Assembly: GCA_021788685.1 (NCBI GenBank)
Contig: JAJYKH010000233.1
Location: forward strand, 1 to 5,046
Reading direction: 5' to 3'
Source: Deltaproteobacteria bacterium
GTDB taxonomy: Bacteria > Desulfobacterota > Desulfobulbia > Desulfobulbales > UBA5123
Length of the DNA stretch: 5,046 nt
Under the pieces are notes generated by a model, which saw only the letters and a program-made list of their open reading frames with translations, was not told the DNA's origin and ran no database searches. The first letter of the stretch is position 1, and each line of letters begins with the position of its first letter. Below, piece by piece: positions 1-5,046 of this stretch. The position numbers and the translations under genes are program-made.

Positions 1-1
1 C

Positions 2-20
2 GATGGGATGGATGGGATGG
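2..20. repeat. Short GATGG-type tandem repeat at window edge
   Basis: Two back-to-back copies of the 9-mer GATGGGATG (2-10 and 11-19) are followed by one more G. The array may continue beyond the left edge of the window. No function can be assigned; it lies in the non-coding stretch beyond the dut 3' end, next to a palindromic element. Such a short array could be chance. Confidence 0.45.
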
Positions 21-34
21 AGCTTGGTACAACC

Positions 35-123
35 GTAGGTCGGGTTAGCAAGGCGTAACCCGACGCTTATGGCTGGGTGCCCTGCCATGTCGGGTTACGC
101 CCTGCCGGGCTAACCCGACCTAC
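35..123. repeat. Palindromic intergenic repeat of GTCGGGTTA units
   Basis: This is an 89-bp near-symmetrical element. The outer arms, 35-49 and 109-123, are perfect 15-bp inverted repeats (GTAGGTCGGGTTAGC). The second arms, 53-64 and 89-100, are perfect 12-bp inverted repeats (GCGTAACCCGAC). A short inner stem pairs 69-73 with 84-88. The 9-mer GTCGGGTTA occurs four times: forward at 39-47 and 89-97, inverted at 56-64 and 111-119. It can therefore fold as one long hairpin or as two 9-bp hairpins. I recognise similar GTCGGGTTA/TAACCCGAC palindromes as dispersed intergenic repeats in several proteobacterial genomes; that is recollection, not a search. The right end overlaps the dut stop codon. 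There is no T-tract, so it does not look like an intrinsic terminator, though it could stabilise the dut mRNA 3' end or be a small non-autonomous mobile repeat. Confidence 0.85.
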
Positions 124-593
124 CGCCCCGTGTGGCCGAACCCCCCGTCCTGCCTGGCTGTGGCGTCCAGCCCGGCGCAGACGCTGACCGCCGCCCGGCT
201 CACCGGGGCAAGCACGAGCTGGGCGATGCGGTCGCCCCGGCGGATGGTGTAGGGCTCCCGGCCCAGGTTGATCAGGCCCACCCGCACCTCGCCCCGGTAG
301 TCGGCGTCGATGGTGCCGGGGGCGTTGACCACCGTCACCCCGTGCTTCACGGCGAGCCCGCTCCTCGGCCGCACCTGGATCTCGTAGCCCGGCGGAATGG
401 CCACCGCCAAGCCGGTGGGGAGCAGCCGGATCTCGCCCGGGGCGAGGGTCACCGGCTCAGTGACCGCCGCGGCCGCGTCCATGCCGGCGGCCAGCTCGGA
501 ATGATAGGCCGGCAGGGGCAGGTCGGCGCAGGCGGCCGGATCGAGCCAGCAGAGCCGGAGCGGGACTTCCGCGGGGCGGGAGAAGGCGGTCAC
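120..593 (-). CDS. dut: dUTP diphosphatase (dUTPase), trimeric type
   Basis: The product hydrolyses dUTP to dUMP and pyrophosphate in the cytoplasm. This keeps uracil out of DNA and supplies dUMP for thymidylate synthesis. It is 157 aa, the usual length for homotrimeric dUTPases, and all five family motifs appear in order: motif 1 AGMDAAAA (residues 36-43, Asp39), motif 2 RPRSGLAVKHG (75-85), motif 3 APGTIDADYRG (91-101, presumed catalytic Asp96 and uracil-stacking Tyr99), motif 4 RRGDRIAQLV (118-127) and the C-terminal P-loop-like motif 5 RQDGGFGHTGR (147-157). Motif 5 has RQD where RG-x is common. The start is a GTG sharing four bases (GTGA) with the stop of the M16 gene. A GGAG at 603-606 lies nine bases upstream, so translational coupling is likely. 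In the same frame the reading continues far upstream without a stop, but that part is a shadow of the M16 gene. The stop codon lies in the edge of the palindromic repeat at 35-123. It is the last visible gene of the cluster. Confidence 0.96.
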   Translation of the reverse strand: MTAFSRPAEVPLRLCWLDPAACADLPLPAYHSELAAGMDAAAAVTEPVTLAPGEIRLLPTGLAVAIPPGYEIQVRPRSGLAVKHGVTVVNAPGTIDADYRGEVRVGLINLGREPYTIRRGDRIAQLVLAPVSRAAVSVCAGLDATARQDGGFGHTGR

Positions 594-1846
594 CGGAACA
601 GACTCCAGTCGATGTCGTCGTGGCCGAGCGGCCCGAGGGCGGTCAGGGCGAGGTCCCGGGCGGCGAAGAGCTTCTCCGCCAGCCGGGCGATCTCGGCGGC
701 GGTCACCTGCTCCAGGCCGGCCGCCGCTTCCGCCAGCGGGATCTCCCGGCCGAAGCAGATCTCGTTCCGGGCAAGCCGGGTCATCCGCGCCTCCATGTTG
801 TCGGCCGCGAGATAGAGGCTGCTCGTGGTGTATTCCTTGGCGTTGGCCAGCTCCTCGGCCATCACCGGCTCCCGGGTGATGCGGCGCAGCTCCTCGTGGA
901 TGACCCCGATCACCTGGTTCACCGCCTCGCGGTCGGTGCCCAGGGAAACGGCCAGGCTGCCGGAATCCTCGTAAAAAGCCAAGTCCGAGCCCACCGAGTA
1001 GGCCAGGCCCCGGTTCTCGCGGATCTCCTGGAAGAGCCGCGAGCTCATGTTGCCGCCGAGAATGGTGTTGAGGAGGATCAACTGGTAGCGCTCCGGGGCG
1101 TGGCAGGGCAGCGCATAGGTGCCGAGCACCAGGTGCACCTGCTCCAGGTCCCGGGAGTGGACCTTCCGCACCGGGGGCTGCGGCACCGGCGCCACCCGGG
1201 CCAGCTCCGCGCCGCCCGGGGCGAGGCCGGCCAGGGCCTCCTCCCACAGCCGGCAGAAGGAATCGTGCTCGACGCTGCCCGCGGCGGCGACGAGGATCCG
1301 CCCCGGCACATAGAGCCGCCGGACGTAATCGCCGAGCTTGTGGGAATCCATGGCCTGCACCACCTCGCGGGAGCCCAGCACGGTGTTGCCCAGCGGGTGC
1401 CGGCCCCAGAGCTGGGCCGCGAACAGGTCCTGGATCTGGTCGTCGGGGGTGTCCTCCACCATGCAGAATTCCTGGAGGATGACCTGCCGCTCCCGCTCCA
1501 CCTCGATCTGGGCGTAGCGGGAATTGAGGAGGAGATCGGCGTAGAGGCCGATGAGCTGGGGGAGGTTCCGGTCGAGGACCGAGGCGTAGTAGCAGGTGGA
1601 CTCCTGGGTGGTGAAGGCGTTGGCGAGGCCGCCCAAGGCGTCGAGCTCGATGGCGATCTGCCGGGCGGAGCGGCCCGGGGTGCCTTTGAAGAACATGTGC
1701 TCCACGAAATGAGCGGTGCCGTTGTTCAGGTCGTGCTCATCCCGGGCGCCCACCTCCACCCAGATCCCCACGGAAACGGTGCGGGTGTGGGGGATGCGCT
1801 CGCTCACCACCCGCACGCCGTTGGGAAGGACCGATTTACGGTACAT
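590..1846 (-). CDS. M16 family zinc metallopeptidase (processing peptidase-like)
   Basis: This is a 418-aa single-unit member of the M16 (pitrilysin/mitochondrial processing peptidase beta) family. It carries the inverted zinc motif HFVEH (His46, Glu49, His50) and the third zinc ligand Glu126, exactly 80 residues after His46 as in processing peptidases, so it should be catalytically active. The C-terminal half has the family's SRLFQEIRENRGLAYSV segment near residue 280. No signal peptide or membrane segment is seen, so it is probably cytoplasmic and likely dimeric. The ATG at 1846 is preferred because relatives begin with a similar YxxxxLPNGVRVV stretch. An in-frame TTG at 1906 would add 20 unconserved residues and lies inside the palindrome at 1902-2010. 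No good Shine-Dalgarno sequence precedes either start. Bacterial relatives next to pnp include Bacillus MlpA/YmxG; the natural substrate is not known from sequence. The end overlaps dut by 4 bp. Confidence 0.93.
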   Translation of the reverse strand: MYRKSVLPNGVRVVSERIPHTRTVSVGIWVEVGARDEHDLNNGTAHFVEHMFFKGTPGRSARQIAIELDALGGLANAFTTQESTCYYASVLDRNLPQLIGLYADLLLNSRYAQIEVERERQVILQEFCMVEDTPDDQIQDLFAAQLWGRHPLGNTVLGSREVVQAMDSHKLGDYVRRLYVPGRILVAAAGSVEHDSFCRLWEEALAGLAPGGAELARVAPVPQPPVRKVHSRDLEQVHLVLGTYALPCHAPERYQLILLNTILGGNMSSRLFQEIRENRGLAYSVGSDLAFYEDSGSLAVSLGTDREAVNQVIGVIHEELRRITREPVMAEELANAKEYTTSSLYLAADNMEARMTRLARNEICFGREIPLAEAAAGLEQVTAAEIARLAEKLFAARDLALTALGPLGHDDIDWSLFR

Positions 1847-1901
1847 GGACTCGGAGCCGTCTCGGAGTAGGTCTTGAGGGATTGCTTGCAATCTGAGAGC
1901 C

Positions 1902-2010
1902 GGCAAACGGTCACAGGTGCCGCAGATGCGCGAAAGAGGCCTGCCCGCTATACATCCGTATGCGGGCAGGCCGATGACAGGCGCCGATGCGGTGCCTGTG
2001 GCCGTTTGCC
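1902..2010. repeat. 109-bp nested palindrome between pnp and the M16 gene
   Basis: Outer arms 1902-1931 and 1981-2010 (30 bp each) pair at 24 positions, in blocks of 9, 6, 5 and 4 bp. Inside sits a perfect 11-bp inverted repeat, GGCCTGCCCGC at 1938-1948 with 1962-1972, extended by four more pairs (1950-1953 with 1958-1961) around a 4-base loop, with a single-base bulge at 1949. Three of the six outer-arm mismatches would be G-U pairs in a plus-strand RNA but A-C in a minus-strand RNA. The 3x3 mismatch (1925-1927 against 1985-1987) would contain tandem G-A pairs in the plus-strand RNA. The element begins at the last base of the pnp stop codon. On the minus strand the inner hairpin is followed by TCTTTC, a poor T-tract, so it is at most a weak terminator. 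It could be a mobile palindromic (REP/MITE-like) element, an mRNA-stabilising structure or a small structured RNA. Its identity is unknown. Confidence 0.8.
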
Positions 2011-4097
2011 TAGGAAGTGACTTCGTCCAGGGCGGCTTTCCGACTCAGCCGGATCTTGCCCTGGGCGTCGACGTTGAGGACCTTCACCATGATCTCCTCG
2101 CCTTCCTTCACCACGTCGGTGACCTTCTCGACGCGGCGGCGGTCCATTTCGGAGATGTGGACCAGGCCGTCCACCCCGGGGAGGATCTCGACAAAGGCGC
2201 CGAAGTCCATGATCTTCCGGACCAGCCCCTTGTAGATCTTGCCCACCTCCGCCTCCTGGGTAAGGCTCTTGATCCGCTCCACCACCGCGGCGGCCACCTG
2301 GGCGTTCGGCGAGAAGACCTGCACCTTGCCGGAGTCCTCCACGTCGATCTTGACCCCGAACTCGGCGGTGATCCCCTTGATGACCTTGCCCCCGGGGCCG
2401 ATCAGGTCCTTGATCCGGTCGGGGTTGATCATGAGCTCGAAGATCTTGGGGGCGAACTCGGAGAGCTCCTTGCGGGACTCGGTGATGGTCTTCGCCATCT
2501 CCCCGAGGATGTGGAGGCGGCCGGCCTTGGCCTGGGCCAGGGCGCGGGCCATGATCTCCTTGGAGACGCCCTCGATCTTGATGTCCATCTGGAGGGCGGT
2601 GACCCCCTCCCCGGTGCCGGTCACCTTGAAATCCATGTCGCCCAGGTGGTCCTCGTCACCGAGGATGTCGGAGAGGACCACGATCTCGTCGCCATCCTTG
2701 ATGAGGCCCATGGCCACGCCGGCCACCGCCTTTTTGAGCGGCACGCCCGCGTCCATGAGGGCGAGGGAGCCGCCGCACACCGTGGCCATGGAGGAGGAGC
2801 CGTTCGATTCGAGCACCTCGGAGACCACGCGGATGGTGTAGGGGAAGCTGTCGTCCTTCGGCAGCACCGCCCGGAGGGAGCGCTCGGCGAGCGCCCCGTG
2901 GCCGATGTCCCGGCGGCTGGGCCCGCGCATGAACCGCACCTCGCCCACGCAGTAGGGCGGGAAGTTGTAGTGGAGCATGAAGGGCTTGGTGGACTCGCCG
3001 TACAGGGATTCCACCTTCTGCTCGTCGGCGGTGGAGCCCAGGGTGGCGGTCACCATGACCTGGGTCTCGCCGCGGGTGAAAAGCGCCGAGCCGTGCGTGC
3101 GGGGGAGCACCGCCACCTCGCTCGCGATGGGCCGGATCTCGTCGAAGCGCCGGCCGTCAATCCGGGCCTTGTCCTTGACGATCCGGGCGCGCATCATCGA
3201 CTTGTTGAGATCGTGGAGGATGGCCTTCACCGCCTTGGGATCGGCCCCGCCCTCGCCGGCGAGCTTGGCGACGACCCGCTCCTCGAGCTGGTGGTAGCGG
3301 TCGCTCCGCTCATGCTTTTTGGCGGTGGTGATGACGCTCTGCATCTCGTCTGTGGCGAACGCCGCCACCTGCGCCTCCAGCTCATGGTCGACCGGGACCG
3401 GCGCCACCTCCCACTTGGGCCTGCCGAGGGCCGCCCGCAGCTCCTCCTGCAGGTCGAGGATCGGCTGCAGACCCCGGTGGCCGAAGAAGATCCCTTCCAG
3501 GACCTCGTCCTCGGAGAGGCTGTCCGAGCCGCCCTCCACCATGACCACCGCGTTGCGGGAGCCGGCCACGATCAGGTTCAGCCGGGAGACGTCGAGCTGA
3601 TCCTTGGTGGGGTTGAGGATGTACTGGCCGTCGATGTAGCCCACCCGGACCCCGGCAATCGGCCCGTGGAAGGGGATCTCCGAAACGGCAAGGGCGGCGG
3701 AGGCGCCGACCATCGCCAGGATGTCGGGGTCGTTCTGCTGGTCCATGGAGAGGACGGTGGCGATCACCTGGGTCTCGTTGCGGTAGCCGTCCGGAAACAG
3801 CGGCCGCAGCGGCCGGTCGATGAACCGGGCCGAGAGGGTCTCCTTCTCGGTCGGCCGGCCGATCTCCCGCCGGAAATAGCTGCCGGGGATCCGCCCCACC
3901 GAGTAGAACCGCTCCTGGTATTCCACGGTGAGGGGCAGGAAATCCACCTCCTCCCGGGGCTCCTTGGCGGCGGTGGCGGTGACCAGCACCACGGTCTCCC
4001 CGTAGGTGACCACGGCGGCGCCGTTGGCCTGCTTGGCGATTTTCCCGGTTTCGATCGACAGGAGCCGACCACCGATTTCTGCTTCGACCTTTTTCAT
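2010..4097 (-). CDS. pnp: Polyribonucleotide nucleotidyltransferase (PNPase)
   Basis: This enzyme is a phosphorolytic 3'-5' exoribonuclease that degrades mRNA, releases nucleoside diphosphates and can also polymerise RNA. It acts as a cytoplasmic ring-shaped trimer. The 695-aa protein is complete: first RNase PH domain (about 10-140), helical linker (about 145-300), second RNase PH domain (about 310-540), KH domain (about 550-610, with IGPGGK at 566-571) and S1 domain (about 617-688, with DFGAFVEILPGVDGLVHISE). The active site is intact: phosphate-binding SNGSSS at 431-436, then DEDHLGDMDFK with Asp483, Asp489 and Lys491, matching E. coli Asp486, Asp492 and Lys494. It ends just after S1 and lacks the extended C-terminal tail of the 711-aa E. 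coli enzyme. The ATG start has GAGGAG five bases upstream. The gene follows rpsO, as in most bacteria, separated by an intrinsic terminator and a leader stem-loop, which suggests control by read-through or RNA processing. Confidence 0.98.
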   Translation of the reverse strand: MKKVEAEIGGRLLSIETGKIAKQANGAAVVTYGETVVLVTATAAKEPREEVDFLPLTVEYQERFYSVGRIPGSYFRREIGRPTEKETLSARFIDRPLRPLFPDGYRNETQVIATVLSMDQQNDPDILAMVGASAALAVSEIPFHGPIAGVRVGYIDGQYILNPTKDQLDVSRLNLIVAGSRNAVVMVEGGSDSLSEDEVLEGIFFGHRGLQPILDLQEELRAALGRPKWEVAPVPVDHELEAQVAAFATDEMQSVITTAKKHERSDRYHQLEERVVAKLAGEGGADPKAVKAILHDLNKSMMRARIVKDKARIDGRRFDEIRPIASEVAVLPRTHGSALFTRGETQVMVTATLGSTADEQKVESLYGESTKPFMLHYNFPPYCVGEVRFMRGPSRRDIGHGALAERSLRAVLPKDDSFPYTIRVVSEVLESNGSSSMATVCGGSLALMDAGVPLKKAVAGVAMGLIKDGDEIVVLSDILGDEDHLGDMDFKVTGTGEGVTALQMDIKIEGVSKEIMARALAQAKAGRLHILGEMAKTITESRKELSEFAPKIFELMINPDRIKDLIGPGGKVIKGITAEFGVKIDVEDSGKVQVFSPNAQVAAAVVERIKSLTQEAEVGKIYKGLVRKIMDFGAFVEILPGVDGLVHISEMDRRRVEKVTDVVKEGEEIMVKVLNVDAQGKIRLSRKAALDEVTS

Positions 4098-4102
4098 TCA
4101 CA

Positions 4103-4108
4103 CTCCTC
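4103..4108 (-). promoter_or_regulatory. Ribosome binding site of pnp
   Basis: GAGGAG on the minus strand, five bases before the ATG at 4097. It supports this start over others. It lies 24 bases downstream of the T-tract of the preceding terminator, so only transcripts that pass the terminator or start very close to it can supply this site. Confidence 0.85.
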
Positions 4109-4131
4109 AACGTGGACTGCATTCAATGGCG

Positions 4132-4156
4132 AAAAACGGCCGGCGCCCGCGCCGGC
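4132..4156 (-). terminator. Intrinsic terminator between rpsO and pnp
   Basis: On the minus strand GCCGGCGC (4156-4149) and GCGCCGGC (4146-4139) form a perfect 8-bp all-G/C stem with a two-base centre; in practice this is probably 7 bp with a 4-base loop. It is followed by CCG... with five Ts at 4136-4132. This is a good Rho-independent terminator for rpsO transcripts and sits only 34 bases before the pnp start. E. coli also has a terminator between rpsO and pnp, with partial read-through. A competing 7-bp stem, 4158-4164 with 4142-4148, would consume the 3' arm of the terminator. Confidence 0.75.
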
Positions 4157-4228
4157 TGGGCGCCCCCCGCGACTTTTCCCCGCAGGAAACGACCTCGACA
4201 AACGCTCGGAACCACCCAAGAGCGGACC

Positions 4229-4256
4229 TCTCCGCCCCAGGCCGCGCGGCCGGAGA
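4229..4256 (-). other. GC-rich stem-loop in the rpsO-pnp spacer
   Basis: TCTCCG (4229-4234) pairs with CGGAGA (4251-4256), and the inner 10-mer GCCGCGCGGC (4241-4250) is self-complementary. The structure lies about 20 bases after the rpsO stop and has no T-tract. It could be an RNase processing site or a 3'-end stabiliser of rpsO mRNA. In E. coli a double-stranded region between rpsO and pnp is cut by RNase III to allow PNPase autoregulation; a similar role here is only by analogy. GC-rich DNA makes chance stems common. Confidence 0.4.
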
Positions 4257-4274
4257 CAGGAGGACCCGCGGCAG

Positions 4275-4544
4275 CTACTTCCGGATGCCGAGCTCCTGGA
4301 TCAGGTTGCGGTACCGGTCCATGTCCTTTTCCCGCAGGTAGTTCAGCAGGCGGCGGCGCTGGCCGACCAGCTTGAGCAGCCCCCGCCGGGAATGGTGGTC
4401 CTTCTGGTTGGATTTGAAATGCTCGGTGAGATACCCGATGCGCTCGCTCAGGAGCGCCACCTGGACCTCGGGAGAGCCGGTGTCCTTCTCATGGGTGCTG
4501 AACTTCTGGATGATTTCCTTTTTCTTCTCGGCCTGCATTGCCAC
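4275..4544 (-). CDS. rpsO: 30S ribosomal protein S15
   Basis: S15 binds the central domain of 16S rRNA early in 30S assembly and forms a bridge to the 50S subunit. The product is 89 aa, exactly the length of E. coli S15, an all-helical protein with the family signature intact. DTGSPEVQVALL (residues 21-32) is followed by HFKSNQKDHHSRRGLLKLVGQRRRLLNYL (42-70). His42, Asp49 and Ser52 correspond to the known rRNA-contacting residues. The GTG at 4544 is chosen over the ATG two codons later because it gives the standard length and lies seven bases from a perfect AGGAGG. That Shine-Dalgarno sequence overlaps the truB stop codon, so the two genes are probably co-transcribed and translationally coupled. 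S15 represses its own mRNA in several bacteria through leader structures; here any such leader would lie within the truB 3' end. Confidence 0.98.
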   Translation of the reverse strand: MAMQAEKKKEIIQKFSTHEKDTGSPEVQVALLSERIGYLTEHFKSNQKDHHSRRGLLKLVGQRRRLLNYLREKDMDRYRNLIQELGIRK

Positions 4545-4550
4545 GGTCCT

Positions 4551-4557
4551 ACCTCCT
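4551..4557 (-). promoter_or_regulatory. Ribosome binding site of rpsO overlapping truB stop
   Basis: AGGAGGT on the minus strand is a full anti-16S match. It starts on the last base of the truB TGA (4559-4557), with seven bases between AGGAGG and the GTG start. It decides for GTG over the ATG at 4538 and implies that ribosomes finishing truB cover the rpsO initiation site. Confidence 0.85.
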
Positions 4558-5046
4558 CACTGTCGTTGACTCATTGGGGCCTGGCCGGCGCCGGTTGGCC
4601 CTTTCTCTTCCGATTGATCGATTGTATGCACAACTTCGGCCACCGTCAAATGGTGGCGCAGCAACAGAGCGCGTGCCGGCCCCGAATCCTGCAGCTCGGC
4701 GCCGGGCAGCGCATTTGTAACGGAAAATGGCCCGCTTCGCAAGCGTCTTAAGGCCGCGAGGTGGGCGCCGCACCCCAGGCAGCGGCCGATGTCGGCCGCG
4801 AGCGTCCGGATGTAGGTCCCCTTGCTGCAGACCACCCGGATGGCCAGCCGGTCGCCGTCGAGGCCGCCGCTCGCCAGCTCCCGGATGAAGATCCGGCGCG
4901 GCTCCTTGCCCACCGCGATTCCCTTGCGGGCGTAATAATAGAGCGGCCGCCCCTCGTGCTTCACCGCCGAGAAGGCGGGAGGGGCCTGCAGCTGCTCGCC
5001 CCGCAGAGCGGCGAGGCACGCCTCGATCCGTTCCGGGGTGATGCCG
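4557..5046 (-). CDS. truB: tRNA pseudouridine-55 synthase TruB (C-terminal part)
   Basis: TruB converts uridine 55 in the T-loop of tRNAs to pseudouridine. Only the last 162 codons are in the window. The reading frame runs off the right edge (first complete codon 5045-5043), so the N-terminal catalytic aspartate motif is not visible. The visible part begins GITPERIEACLAALRG and has the family's QAPPAFSAVKHEGRPLYYYARKG region, the RVVCSKGTYIRTLAADIG block and the GCGAHLAALRRLRSGPF block. A GTG at 4964 is internal, not a start. After LRRLRSGPF only about 53 residues remain, against nearly 100 in E. coli TruB, so the C-terminal PUA-like domain seems shortened or degenerate. Neither overlapping frame that I could read shows a TruB-like continuation. 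The stop TGA overlaps the rpsO Shine-Dalgarno sequence. Confidence 0.94.
   Translation of the reverse strand, partial: GITPERIEACLAALRGEQLQAPPAFSAVKHEGRPLYYYARKGIAVGKEPRRIFIRELASGGLDGDRLAIRVVCSKGTYIRTLAADIGRCLGCGAHLAALRRLRSGPFSVTNALPGAELQDSGPARALLLRHHLTVAEVVHTIDQSEEKGPTGAGQAPMSQRQ
4578..4600 (-). other. Imperfect palindrome in truB 3' end, upstream of rpsO
   Basis: A perfect 10-bp palindrome CCGGCGCCGG (4585-4594) is flanked by GGCC on each side (4578-4581 and 4597-4600). It lies 34 bases before the rpsO start and so would be part of the rpsO leader on a truB-rpsO mRNA. S15 autoregulatory leaders in bacteria are hairpin or pseudoknot structures, but I cannot match this one to a known class. 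Within a GC-rich coding region it may be chance. Confidence 0.25.

Noticed and set aside
594..1247. In-frame upstream extension of dut to a 375-aa protein
   Set aside because: The added part is a Gly/Pro/Arg-rich shadow of the M16 gene. The GTG at 593 gives the normal dUTPase length with a Shine-Dalgarno sequence and a 4-bp overlap.
620..1870. Plus-strand open frame of 416 codons opposite the M16 gene
   Set aside because: It lies antisense to a peptidase with intact catalytic motifs, and its composition is that of a mirror frame, with no domain resemblance.
1881..1892. Small inverted repeat ATTGC-TT-GCAAT upstream of the M16 gene as an operator
   Set aside because: Five-base arms are easily due to chance, and no promoter is visible around it.
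1847..1906. TTG start adding 20 residues to the M16 peptidase
   Set aside because: The added residues are not family-like, the TTG is inside the palindrome arm, and no Shine-Dalgarno sequence precedes it.
1938..1972. Inner hairpin as an intrinsic terminator of pnp
   Set aside because: The stem is strong, but the minus-strand tail is only TCTTTCGCG. It is better described as part of the larger palindrome.
4157..4274. A pnp promoter upstream of the terminator on the minus strand
   Set aside because: Only a weak TTGTCG-like -35 could be found, without a convincing -10 at proper spacing.
120..4277. TAG stops of dut, pnp and rpsO as signs of stop-codon recoding such as pyrrolysine
   Set aside because: All three proteins end at the normal length for their families, and the sequence after each TAG is non-coding or structured.
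1917..4751. A very long plus-strand open frame (944 codons) opposite pnp and rpsO
   Set aside because: It is antisense to two clearly conserved genes, is rich in His, Asp, Leu and Gly as expected from the complement of GC-biased codons, shows no recognisable domain, and is explained by codon-position bias.

Overview
The window is a high-G+C stretch (roughly two thirds G+C by eye) carrying one compact housekeeping gene cluster. All genes are on the minus strand, so it reads from right to left. The transcription order is truB (5' end outside the window), rpsO, pnp, an M16-family zinc metallopeptidase gene, and dut. The truB-rpsO-pnp core is the end of the widespread nusA-infB-rbfA-truB-rpsO-pnp translation and RNA-processing operon. 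A following M16 peptidase gene and dut is an arrangement I associate with deltaproteobacterial-type genomes (Geobacter/Desulfuromonadota and Desulfobacterota relatives). The PNPase and dUTPase sequences also look deltaproteobacterial. No marker gene here settles the taxonomy, so this is an inference.

Right end (4557-5046): the C-terminal part of TruB, whose stop codon overlaps the Shine-Dalgarno sequence of rpsO. Positions 4275-4544: rpsO (S15, 89 aa, GTG start). The 177-bp rpsO-pnp gap holds a GC-rich stem-loop, a strong intrinsic terminator with a T5 tract, and the pnp ribosome binding site. Positions 2010-4097: a complete 695-aa PNPase with two RNase PH cores, KH and S1 domains. The 163-bp pnp-M16 gap is mostly filled by a 109-bp nested palindrome that begins at the last base of the pnp stop codon. 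Positions 590-1846: a complete 418-aa M16 peptidase, which overlaps by 4 bp the 157-aa dUTPase gene (120-593). Left end (1-119): a second palindromic element of about 90 bp, built from four copies of GTCGGGTTA in alternating orientation. It begins inside the dut stop codon. A short GATGG-type tandem repeat lies at the extreme edge.

TruB and S15 serve tRNA modification and ribosome assembly. PNPase handles RNA turnover, and dUTPase guards nucleotide pools. The M16 peptidase is the least understood member. No mobile gene, CRISPR array, tRNA or novel protein system is visible. The items worth a second look are non-coding: two unrelated palindromes that each abut a TAG stop codon, and a terminator with a competing fold ahead of pnp. 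Long open frames on the plus strand opposite pnp and the M16 gene are codon-bias shadows.
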